Assembly (NCBI RefSeq): GCF_003946095.1 | Contig: NZ_RHOD01000002.1 | Span: forward strand, 1 to 64,000 | Source of the DNA: Levilactobacillus lindianensis | Lineage (GTDB): Bacteria; Bacillota; Bacilli; Lactobacillales; Lactobacillaceae | Length of the DNA: 64,000 nucleotides | Reading direction: 5' to 3' | Shown: piece after piece, positions 17,494 through 24,507 of the stretch | Layout of the letters: the number at the start of each line of letters is the position of its first letter | How positions within the stretch are numbered: position 1 is the first letter of the stretch | Translations under genes and position numbers: made by a program | Notes under the pieces: model-generated | Seen by the model: the letters and a program-made list of their open reading frames with translations, nothing else | The model's database searches: none | Told to the model about the DNA's origin: nothing

Positions 17494-17968
17494 GCCACTC
17501 ACTCCCCATTAATCTTTTTAATTTCTGATGAACCCGCCGCAATCGCATCTTCACTGCTCCCGGACGGCGACCTAGTCGCATCGCAATCTCCTTGATTGAT
17601 AATCCCTGATCGTAACGGAGAATCAAGAGGTCGCGTTCCTTTGGTCGTAGCTTCTGAAAGGGAAATGCTAATTGCCCCGTCGTCTGTTGGTTAACCTGTT
17701 CCCGCTGATTCGGTACGAGGTACTGCGCCACTAATTCGCGATATCGCCGCTCACGACGATAGTGATCCAGATAGGTCGACCAGGCGACACGATAGAGATA
17801 ACCGCGTGGCTTGTCTGGCGGCAACGCCAGGTCCATTTCAAGCGCCTTCACGAACACATCCTGGCAAATATCCGCCGCCGTTTCTGGTCGCGCTCCCCGA
17901 CTCACCAGGTATCGTTGGAGTTCCGTGGACAGTTCCACCAGAAACGCTTCATATTGGTCCAACCGCAT
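17486..17968 (-). CDS. ECF-type RNA polymerase sigma factor
   Basis: About 160 residues. Region 2 (about 20-85) includes ETAADICQDVFVKALE and GYLYRVAWSTYLDHYRRERRY; region 4 (about 110-155) has ERDLLILRYDQGLSIKEIAMRLGRRPGAVKMRL as helix-turn-helix. It redirects RNA polymerase to a stress regulon. The start ATG at 17968 lies only 2 nt after GGGGGAG; GTG 17986 or TTG 17962 are alternatives. A TATAAT lies upstream at about 18019-18024, so sigma-A probably drives basal expression. Confidence 0.88.
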   Translation of the reverse strand: MRLDQYEAFLVELSTELQRYLVSRGARPETAADICQDVFVKALEMDLALPPDKPRGYLYRVAWSTYLDHYRRERRYRELVAQYLVPNQREQVNQQTTGQLAFPFQKLRPKERDLLILRYDQGLSIKEIAMRLGRRPGAVKMRLRRVHQKLKRLMGSEWHE

Positions 17969-18065
17969 GTCTCCCCCAAAGGTCACGTTTTAATTTAAAA
18001 TTTTCTCGGTTTCCTAAATTATACGCAACGCAAACGTAGTAATTGCCTGACCCGCGACACACCTA

Positions 18066-18102
18066 AAAGGCCCCAAGTGACAAGTGCCATCACTCAAGGC
18101 CT
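18066..18102 (-). terminator. Terminator of fumC
   Basis: AGGCCTTGAGTGA / TCACTTGGGGCCT (three G-U) with TTTT on the minus strand. Confidence 0.75.
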
Positions 18103-18114
18103 CAATTCATTTTA

Positions 18115-19500
18115 TTAATTTTGCCGATCCACATTAGTCATTTTCAATGGATCAACCCAAGCCGCAAACTGATCGGCCGTCACTTGCCCCGATTGCAAGG
18201 CAACCTCCCGCAAGGTTTTCCCGGAGCGTTCAGCCTCCTGGGCAATGGCAGCGCTGGCGTGATAACCGATGTGCGGCGACAATGCCGTAACCAACATCAG
18301 TGACTGGTCCACTAACTCTGCCATCCGATCGGCATTAACGGTCAGTCCCTGAACGAGTTTCATGGTAAACCCTGCTATTGTTCCCGCCAGAATGTCGGTC
18401 GACTCTAAGAAAGTGGCAATCAAGACGGGTTTGTACACGTTCATCTCAAAATTTCCTTGAGATGCCGCCACGGTCATGGTGACGTCGTTTCCCATCACCC
18501 GTGTCGCCGCCATCGTCAGGGCTTCTGCCTGTGTCGGGTTTACCTTTCCTGGCATGATTGAAGAACCGGGTTCATTTGCTGGAATGTTCAACTCGCCATA
18601 GCCGGCCCGCGGGCCACTCGCCAGAAAACGAATGTCATTGGCAATCTTCATGAGATCACTGGCCAGCGTTGTCAGCGCACCATGCACGACCGTCAAACCG
18701 GAGTGGGCGGCCAACCCAAAGAACTTATTGGTTTTGGCGGTAAAGGTCAGATCGTAATCAGAAGCCAGTTGGGTCGCCACGGCGGTTGCAAATCCCGGTG
18801 CGGTGTTCAGTCCGGTTCCGACGGCGGTGCCACCAATCGGTAGCTCCAACAACGTTGGCGACAAGGACTTCAGATAATCCCGGTCGTGAGTTAGCATGCT
18901 TACCCACCCACTTACCTCCTGACCAAAAGTCAGTGGGGTAGCATCCTGGAGATGTGTTCGTCCCACCTTAACCACCTGTTGATACGCTACTTCTTTCTTT
19001 TGAAAAGCCGCAATCAAGTGATCAACCACAGCTAGCAAATCGCGTACAGCCACCGCCGCCGTGATCGTCATCGCTGTAGGAAACGTGTCATTAGAGCTCT
19101 GACTATGATTGACATCATCATTCGCCTGAACCCCACTGGTTACATCAAGCCGCTGGGTTTGGTGTGCAATAACTTCGTTGACGTTCATATTAGTCTGCGT
19201 GCCCGACCCCGTTTGGTAGACGTGAAGCGGAAAGTCCTGTTGCAGTTTGCCGTCATCTAAGGCCGATAAAGTGTCGACCGCCTGAATAATCAACTGGGCT
19301 TTCGGTTCCTGAATCTCCCCCAGATCGCGATTGGCCACCGCTGCCGCCCGTTTAATCCGCAAGAGGGCCCGAATGACTGGCAGGGGCATCAAGGGCCCCG
19401 TCGTAAAGTTATGGCGACTGCGCTCTGTTTGAGGCCCCCACAATGCCGTCGCAGGAACCTTCACCGTTCCAATGGTATCTGCTTCTTCTCGATATTCCAT
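18115..19500 (-). CDS. fumC: Fumarate hydratase, class II
   Basis: 461 residues, the normal length of the iron-free fumarases. The superfamily signature GSSIMPGKVNPTQ is present, together with the N-terminal TERSRHNF and TGSGTQTNMNVNEV that mark the FumC branch. It interconverts fumarate and malate. In lactobacilli this belongs to the incomplete TCA or malate-to-succinate branch. Single gene with its own terminator. Confidence 0.96.
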   Translation of the reverse strand: MEYREEADTIGTVKVPATALWGPQTERSRHNFTTGPLMPLPVIRALLRIKRAAAVANRDLGEIQEPKAQLIIQAVDTLSALDDGKLQQDFPLHVYQTGSGTQTNMNVNEVIAHQTQRLDVTSGVQANDDVNHSQSSNDTFPTAMTITAAVAVRDLLAVVDHLIAAFQKKEVAYQQVVKVGRTHLQDATPLTFGQEVSGWVSMLTHDRDYLKSLSPTLLELPIGGTAVGTGLNTAPGFATAVATQLASDYDLTFTAKTNKFFGLAAHSGLTVVHGALTTLASDLMKIANDIRFLASGPRAGYGELNIPANEPGSSIMPGKVNPTQAEALTMAATRVMGNDVTMTVAASQGNFEMNVYKPVLIATFLESTDILAGTIAGFTMKLVQGLTVNADRMAELVDQSLMLVTALSPHIGYHASAAIAQEAERSGKTLREVALQSGQVTADQFAAWVDPLKMTNVDRQN

Positions 19501-19583
19501 CTCATCATGCCTCTCTTCTAATCTCTTGATTCAGCATATCGACCCCAGCCGTCGGCGTCAAGCACCCCTAGCCGAATGCACAA

Positions 19584-19620
19584 AAAAAGCCACCTAGTTG
19601 AAGATGACTTGGTTTCGTTT
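19584..19620 (-). terminator. Probable terminator of the AP2-domain gene
   Basis: ACCAAGT / ACTAGGT stem with one mismatch, followed by GGCTTTTTTT on the minus strand. Confidence 0.5.
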
Positions 19621-19635
19621 CAACTCAGAACTGCC

Positions 19636-20130
19636 TTAACCCTCGACAGTTTCTTCCAGTTGAACCTGATTATTTTTCGCTAATTGTTGTTCAGCCCGCC
19701 GACGTGCGGCCACTGCATCATCAAAATCACTAAAAGTTTGATTCAACACATAGCGACCGTGGTAAAATAAGCGTGCAGCCCATTTACCTGAGCGTTTATC
19801 GAAGCTAACCCCGATAACCCCCGAAATGTTACGGGAACTAATCTTCGTTAAAGCCGCAACGTTAGAGCCATTAACTAATGGCAGGTTGGTGGCATTTCCA
19901 ATCTGCTTACGCGTCCGGGGATCCTGTGTCAACCGTGCCTTACTGATGTCGCGGCGGTAGCAACCACAACTGACAGTGATGCCGTGTCGCAGGCGGTAAC
20001 TATCAACCGTCACCAACCGGCCACAGCTACACTTACACAGCCAGGTGGCGTTTCCATTCTTTGCGGTTCCGTCACGACGAATAACCGTCAGTCTGCCGAA
20101 TTGTTGTCCGCTTAAATCTAGGAGTCTCAT
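19636..20130 (-). CDS. AP2-domain DNA-binding protein with N-terminal zinc ribbon
   Basis: 164 residues. Residues 5-62 match the phage-type zinc ribbon: SGQQFGRLTVIRR, then CKCSCG and SCGC, four cysteines. Residues 105-155 (SGVIGVSFDKRSGKWAARLFYHGRYV, DFDDAVAARRRAE) are an AP2/ERF-like domain. Such proteins often accompany HNH homing endonucleases in phages, but the HNH nuclease motif is absent here. The start is ATG 20130, 8 nt after GGAGG. No other phage genes are near, so it may be a domesticated regulator or a remnant. Confidence 0.78.
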   Translation of the reverse strand: MRLLDLSGQQFGRLTVIRRDGTAKNGNATWLCKCSCGRLVTVDSYRLRHGITVSCGCYRRDISKARLTQDPRTRKQIGNATNLPLVNGSNVAALTKISSRNISGVIGVSFDKRSGKWAARLFYHGRYVLNQTFSDFDDAVAARRRAEQQLAKNNQVQLEETVEG

Positions 20131-20344
20131 AAATAATTCCTCCATTCAATTAGTCATCAAGCCTGATATGCCGCAGATTAATCTGATCTCTTTCCGCTTT
20201 CCCCCGTTAACTTAACGCTTACAATACTATTCTACACATCAAACTAAAAACTAGCTTAAAGTCCCAACCTTTTTTGGTTTTATTGGTGACCCCTAACAAC
20301 TTGTTATTCTAACATGAACTTACTCTGGAAAGAAGGAATCACTT

Positions 20345-20716
20345 ATGGATATCATACTCACTTTTCTAATTTACTTTGTCGCCCTCGAACACCTGGCTAT
20401 TATGGGTCTGGAGATGTGGGGGCACCCAGAAACTCAAGCTAAAGCCTTTGGCATGCCACTCGAGTTCGTCCGCCAAGTTCCAGCCCAAAAAGCCTTGGCC
20501 AACCAAGGCATCTATAATGGAATGGTCGGGGTCAGCTTACTCATTAGCCAATGGGTCCTCAGTGGTCGTTCACAACTCATCACCACTGCAATTTTTCTGA
20601 TCTTCATCGTGGTCGTTGCCCTCTTCGGTAGCCTGACCGTAAAAAAAGAAATTTTTTGGCTTCAAGGAATGCCGTCCCTCGTCACGTTACTCGTTTTACT
20701 AACCCTGTTAATCTAA
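20345..20716 (+). CDS. DUF1304-family membrane protein
   Basis: 123 residues with four membrane helices. The family signature is clear: VALEHLAIMGLEMW at the start and ALANQGIYNGMVGVSLL in the middle. Function is unknown in the family. SD AAGAAGGAA before ATG. Confidence 0.85.
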   Translation: MDIILTFLIYFVALEHLAIMGLEMWGHPETQAKAFGMPLEFVRQVPAQKALANQGIYNGMVGVSLLISQWVLSGRSQLITTAIFLIFIVVVALFGSLTVKKEIFWLQGMPSLVTLLVLLTLLI

Positions 20717-20736
20717 CCAAACGTTTATGGGAAAGG

Positions 20737-20765
20737 TTTACAGTCGCGAGAACATAGGTTATAAT
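20737..20765 (+). promoter_or_regulatory. Strong promoter of an RNA unit without clear ORF
   Basis: TTTACA (20737-20742), 17-bp spacer, consensus TATAAT (20760-20765). Confidence 0.8.
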
Positions 20766-20771
20766 GACAGT

Positions 20772-20908
20772 ACATATTCAGGTTAAGACCTGCCACGGCA
20801 TTTCAATCGTTGGAGGAGTTAATTGACATTTAGCCATTATTAACACCGTTGAGGCCGTACACATACTTCTATTCTGCTGGTTGCGTTCATACGTAACTAG
20901 CTTTTTTT
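20772..20908 (+). ncRNA. Candidate small RNA or micro-ORF transcript
   Basis: A transcript of about 137 nt is delimited by a near-consensus promoter and a strong terminator. It begins with a small hairpin CAGGT-TAAG-ACCTG (20780-20793) and carries a full SD, GGAGGAG (20812-20818). The SD can serve only a six-codon frame from TTG 20823 (MTFSHY). No longer frame has a start codon. It may be a regulatory RNA that displays an SD, or a micropeptide mRNA. Confidence 0.5.
20876..20908 (+). terminator. Terminator of the small transcript
   Basis: GCTGGTTGCGT / ACGTAACTAGC, 11 bp with two G-U, loop TCAT, then T7. Confidence 0.88.
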
Positions 20909-20919
20909 ATGCCCAATTT

Positions 20920-20950
20920 AAAAAGCGGTCAGGACCAGGTCCTAACCGCT
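20920..20950 (-). terminator. Terminator of the 38-aa gene
   Basis: AGCGGT-AGGAC / GTCCT-ACCGCT with T5 on the minus strand. Confidence 0.85.
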
Positions 20951-20963
20951 ATATCTCGTCAAC

Positions 20964-21080
20964 TTACATGCGACTCGCTGCAATCCACAATCTCAGCATA
21001 TGATAAATGACAACACCCATTGCCCCCACAAAAAGTGTGCCACTTGCGTAATAAAGATAATACACCACTGGATGTTTCAT
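20964..21080 (-). CDS. 38-residue single-helix membrane peptide
   Basis: Starts MKHPVVYYLYYASG, has one hydrophobic helix (about 5-30) and ends LWIAASRM. ATG at 21080 is preceded by AAGGGGG at 8 nt, and a good terminator follows the stop, so translation is well supported despite the size. No family recognised. The helix and short basic tail suggest a membrane micropeptide. Confidence 0.65.
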   Translation of the reverse strand: MKHPVVYYLYYASGTLFVGAMGVVIYHMLRLWIAASRM

Positions 21081-21174
21081 GATTTTGCCCCCTTACTAGT
21101 TAAGCACAGCCTAACACGCCGTACAAAACTCGTCCGTGAGTTTCATCCAAAATCCAATGACTAATCTAATTGGC

Positions 21175-21354
21175 CTAACCAACTGGTGAGGCTTCCCGTC
21201 GACGTGCGGCTGCCACAATTGCCTCTTGTTGTGCAATTGTTGCCGTAAACTGGCGCATCAGATCACGCTCGATGACCTGGGCACCATGCGCTTGAGCCCG
21301 GCGCGACACCATTTGAAACTTCTTACGTTCACTCAATAAGTCTTCCGTTAACAT
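21175..21354 (-). CDS. 59-residue helical cytoplasmic protein, unknown
   Basis: Starts MLTEDLLSERKKFQMVSRR and ends ARRREASPVG; strongly helical, rich in Arg and Gln, with no membrane segment. ATG at 21354 follows GGGGGGAG at 4-5 nt, and a promoter with TATAAT lies at 21403-21431. It lies upstream of the 38-aa gene on the same strand, 94 bp apart, and the two may form one transcript. Confidence 0.65.
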   Translation of the reverse strand: MLTEDLLSERKKFQMVSRRAQAHGAQVIERDLMRQFTATIAQQEAIVAAARRREASPVG

Positions 21355-21402
21355 ATGGCTCCCCCCAAAAGAATTCGCCAGTGTTCTGTTACCGTTAAGT
21401 AC

Positions 21403-21431
21403 ATTATATACATTTGTTTCAAAGCGGTCTA
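21403..21431 (-). promoter_or_regulatory. Promoter of the 59-aa/38-aa pair
   Basis: TAGACC (21426-21431), 17-bp spacer, TATAAT (21403-21408) on the minus strand. Confidence 0.65.
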
Positions 21432-21720
21432 GTCTTATTTTGAATTTGATACAAAAATTTTACAATCGTCAATCCAGACGAATTACGTTGATACCTAGAC
21501 GTTTCAGGGGCGTGACAAATTTTAATTTTGCTCGTCATTAATCAGATTTTTCATAATTGGTCTAGTTGCCGTGTGCAACCGGTTGACAGCTAGCCAAGTC
21601 TTGGATCTCCGCAATGATTTAATCTATCAACGGTCAGTGGTTTGGGTCGGCCAGTGGCTCTGCATATTGATTGTCTTTCCCGGCTAAACAGGGTAACCTT
21701 AGGGTAAATTCAAAGGAGTG
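21432..21720. other. Intergenic stretch without recognised features
   Basis: About 290 bp between the promoter at 21403-21431 and the OsmC pseudogene. I see no ORF with an SD and no terminator; a promoter for the OsmC gene must lie here but is not obvious. Confidence 0.4.
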
Positions 21721-21727
21721 TTCGCCT

Positions 21728-22176
21728 ATGCCAATTGATCGTGAAAAGTTCCCACCCCTCTACCAAACTGTCGCGGCAAATGACGCGGGCCTGGCAGGTC
21801 AGCCTACATCACCAATGGCGGCCTCGATGTTTTAACCAGCGATCCCCTGAACGACCAGCCGGGAACCAACCCCGAACAACTACTGGGTCTCGCATTGAGC
21901 ACCTGTCTCAATGCCACCCTCGAAGCAATTGCGAAACGTGATCACCTTCCGCACACCTCTCGCGTTCACACTCGCGTCGAGTTTGCCCGTGATTATCGCG
22001 GATTTCAATTTTATCTGACGGCCCAAGTCGCTATCCCCGGTGTTGACACCCCCACTGCACAGCGCATGGTGGATCTCGCAGAACATCGGTGCCCTGTCGC
22101 CAAGCTACTGGCGGGAAACGCCAATGTTCAGATTAGTCTGGTCGACCAAATTGACTTCACGACCTCCCCGACTTAA
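21728..22176 (+). pseudogene. OsmC-family peroxiredoxin gene broken by a frameshift
   Basis: ATG 21728 follows AAAGGAG. The first frame gives MPIDREKFPPLYQTVAANDA and then a stop at 21833. The rest of the OsmC domain continues in another frame: PGTNPEQLLGLALSTCLNA with the first redox Cys and AEHRCPVAKLL with the second. One missing base near 21801-21803 (CAGCC where CAGGCC would restore the frame) explains everything. Once repaired, the protein has about 149 residues and both cysteines. It would reduce organic peroxides. A recent mutation or a sequencing error are both possible. Confidence 0.85.
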
Positions 22177-22197
22177 TGTCATCACGCCTCCCAACAA

Positions 22198-22243
22198 AAA
22201 TGGACCACACGCCCTGACAATTGTCAGGGCGTGTGGTCCATTT
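22198..22243. terminator. Perfect palindromic bidirectional terminator
   Basis: The 23-base arms 22198-22220 and 22221-22243 are exact reverse complements, with AAA at one outer end and TTT at the other. It lies between convergent genes. Confidence 0.85.
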
Positions 22244-22252
22244 ATCATTGAC

Positions 22253-22429
22253 TTAGTGCCGTGAAAAGCGTTGCTTGACGCGATCCCACCACGACTGATG
22301 GGTCCCCGGTTCGCTGTAAACAAACGACCGATTTTGCCGTGTCGACCGCTTGTCATCGTGGCCGTCTTCCATGAAGACAATCTTGCGCCAGCGCTTTGCC
22401 TCTTCATCACTCATGCGCTTTTTGCTCAT
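22253..22429 (-). CDS. Small charged protein, unknown
   Basis: 58 residues from ATG 22429 (MSKKRMSDEEAKRWRKIVFM), hydrophilic, with an aromatic C-terminal part WWDRVKQRF. AAGGAG lies 10 nt before the ATG; an upstream TTG at 22438 is too close to the SD. It shares the palindromic terminator and lies directly downstream of the MarR gene. No family recognised. Confidence 0.6.
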   Translation of the reverse strand: MSKKRMSDEEAKRWRKIVFMEDGHDDKRSTRQNRSFVYSEPGTHQSWWDRVKQRFSRH

Positions 22430-22489
22430 TGACTTCAATCTCCTTCTTACCCAGTGCTAGTCCACTGGTTCTCCGTAGCCGTCTGGAAG

Positions 22490-22933
22490 CTACTTTTTCA
22501 TGCGGGTAACCTGACTGAATTCACGAATGAAATCCAGCACTTCGTGAACCCGATCATCCCCGTACAGATCAACCCAGCCTTGAAAACGGCTATTGATCCG
22601 TTGGCGGATCACTCGTTCAGCACGGGTGCCAGCCGGGGTTGCTAACAAGTACAAGCGCCGCCGATCATTCTCGTCGGGCCGCTGTTGCAGGTAACCCTGC
22701 TTCAACAAAACTTTAATCTGCCGAGAGATCGCGCTACGCGTCACCTGCCGTTTACTGGCAATATCCATCAACGTGACGTTGGTATTCTGTGTGATATCAC
22801 GCAGAATGAGATACTGCTCAAAAGACAGGTGAAATTCCTTCGCGGGTTCAGATACGAACTCACCTAAGTACTTGATTGAATTCATGTAAACATCAATGAA
22901 GGCGTCCAACAGGGACTCTTCCTGTTCAGCCAT
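22490..22933 (-). CDS. MarR-family transcriptional regulator
   Basis: 147 residues. The winged helix-turn-helix (about 38-105) has TLMDIASKRQVTRSAISRQIKVLLKQGYL and the wing DENDRRRLYLLATPAG, typical of MarR. The start is ATG 22933 after GGTGGG. It probably represses its own operon or a neighbour in response to a small ligand or oxidant. The ligand is unknown; OsmC genes are frequent MarR/OhrR targets, but the canonical OhrR N-terminal Cys is not seen. Confidence 0.88.
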   Translation of the reverse strand: MAEQEESLLDAFIDVYMNSIKYLGEFVSEPAKEFHLSFEQYLILRDITQNTNVTLMDIASKRQVTRSAISRQIKVLLKQGYLQQRPDENDRRRLYLLATPAGTRAERVIRQRINSRFQGWVDLYGDDRVHEVLDFIREFSQVTRMKK

Positions 22934-23075
22934 GATTATCCCACCTACAATTCTCAAAATACGTTTTTTATATTAGCATTTACGCCTGACAAATACCAGC
23001 TTTTTCCGCCCGTTACGGCCTTGGCTAGGCCCAACCTATGCTAAACTAGAGTTGAACACAAAGGGGGAGTTATAT

Positions 23076-23639
23076 ATGAAACATTTTATGACATGTGTTC
23101 TTGCTCTAGGGACCTTAACGCTCCTAGTTGGCTGTGGTCAAACAACGACTGCAACCCACCAAAAATCCAGTTCCACGCAGTCTAGTCAAAAGATAGTCAG
23201 CCATGCCAAGCAGCCTGCAAGTTCATCGAGTCAACCGGTAACCGCAACCTTCAAGAATCAGGTGTTTACCAGTCAGCACGTGACTTTCAAACTCACCGGA
23301 CAACAGGTTACAGCCAGTTCGACGGCTAACCGCCAGTTATTCGTTCTCTATTATACCGTAACCAACGAACAAGGTAAGTCGATTGTGCCTAGTGATCTTT
23401 GGGAAGCGGCCGTCAGTGCCACCCAAGATGGCCACACGCTCACCACGGGAAATCTGGCCTTCACCACTGATCAGACTCAGGATAACAATCGCCTAAACCG
23501 AACCGTGATGCCACTAGACCCCGGGAAGTCTGTGACCGGCTTGGCCACCTTTGAACCTAAAAATCAGGATCCAATCACCGTGACCTTCAAGGATAGCAAC
23601 GGCCACACCGTCCATCAGAGTCGCTATCCCATGTCCTAA
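23076..23639 (+). CDS. DUF5067-like secreted lipoprotein
   Basis: 187 residues with lipobox LLVGC (Cys about residue 19), a Ser/Gln/Thr-rich spacer (about 20-55), and a beta-rich domain with LFVLYYTVTNEQGKSIVPSDLW, resembling DUF5067/DUF4352 Ig-like domains. It is anchored to the outer face of the membrane. The start is ATG 23076, 6 nt after GGGGGAG. It lies 24 bp before the LicD gene and may be its operon partner. Confidence 0.75.
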   Translation: MKHFMTCVLALGTLTLLVGCGQTTTATHQKSSSTQSSQKIVSHAKQPASSSSQPVTATFKNQVFTSQHVTFKLTGQQVTASSTANRQLFVLYYTVTNEQGKSIVPSDLWEAAVSATQDGHTLTTGNLAFTTDQTQDNNRLNRTVMPLDPGKSVTGLATFEPKNQDPITVTFKDSNGHTVHQSRYPMS

Positions 23640-23663
23640 ATTTGACGTCGAAAGGATCCCATT

Positions 23664-24485
23664 ATGACTGAACTTATTAAACGCATCCATCAGATTGAAC
23701 TGGGCAACTTGGCCCAATTCATTGACCTGTGTGACCACCTCGACCTGCCCTACTTTTTGATGGGTGGATCGTTGCTGGGCGCAGTTCGCCACCAGGGCTT
23801 CATCCCCTGGGACGACGATGTTGACGTCGGCATGCTAAGAACCGACTACGACCGCCTCTTAGCCGCCGCACCGGCGCTCCTAGCTGACACCCACTATTTC
23901 CTGCAAACGCCCGCTAGCGACGAAAATTACGGTCTCAGCTATGCCAAGTTGCTAGACCGCAACACTTACATTGAAGAAAAAAACAACGTGAACAGTGCGC
24001 GCAAGGGAATCTTCATTGATATCTTTCCCTTGGACCGTATTCCTGATGATCCCAACCAGCAGCGAGAGCAAATGGCTAAATTTCAATTATTAAATACCCG
24101 GTTGCTCTTCCAGCTCCGTTACCACCTGGTAGATACGCCGTTACGCAAGTTCCAGTCGGGACTTAATCCCGACCAGTTAGCCGACGCGCGTTCCTTGAAG
24201 GCTGAACGACAGGCCGTCATGACGCAATATGAACCCAACACGGCACTGCGACACGTTAAGAATCTGGCCTCCCAGTACGCCTATGCTAAAGAAACCTTTA
24301 CCGTTGCGGAGCTAACCAACTTAACCCCCCTGCCCTTTGAGCATTTGACTGTCCAGGTCCCGGCTAATTATGCTAACATTTTGACACGTATGTATGGGGA
24401 TTACATGACCTTACCGCCGGCTAATCAGCGGACGGAGAAACATCTGGAAAAAGTAATCATGGATAACCAAGTCTTTACCGACTAA
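23664..24485 (+). CDS. LicD-family phosphotransferase
   Basis: 273 residues. The signature MGGSLLGAVRHQGFIPWDDDVDVGM (here split: GGSLLGAVRH, then PWDDDVDV) is the nucleotidyltransferase-fold active site with metal-binding Asp residues at about 52-56. LicD proteins transfer phosphocholine or similar phospho-groups to wall or lipoteichoic acid or to surface glycans. No choline-activation genes are visible nearby, so the donor is unknown. Confidence 0.9.
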   Translation: MTELIKRIHQIELGNLAQFIDLCDHLDLPYFLMGGSLLGAVRHQGFIPWDDDVDVGMLRTDYDRLLAAAPALLADTHYFLQTPASDENYGLSYAKLLDRNTYIEEKNNVNSARKGIFIDIFPLDRIPDDPNQQREQMAKFQLLNTRLLFQLRYHLVDTPLRKFQSGLNPDQLADARSLKAERQAVMTQYEPNTALRHVKNLASQYAYAKETFTVAELTNLTPLPFEHLTVQVPANYANILTRMYGDYMTLPPANQRTEKHLEKVIMDNQVFTD

Positions 24486-24507
24486 ATTAGAAAAGGGTGA
24501 TGGGTTT

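Noticed and set aside
19636-20130. Prophage region
   Set aside because: Only one phage-like gene; no integrase, capsid, lysis or att repeats nearby.
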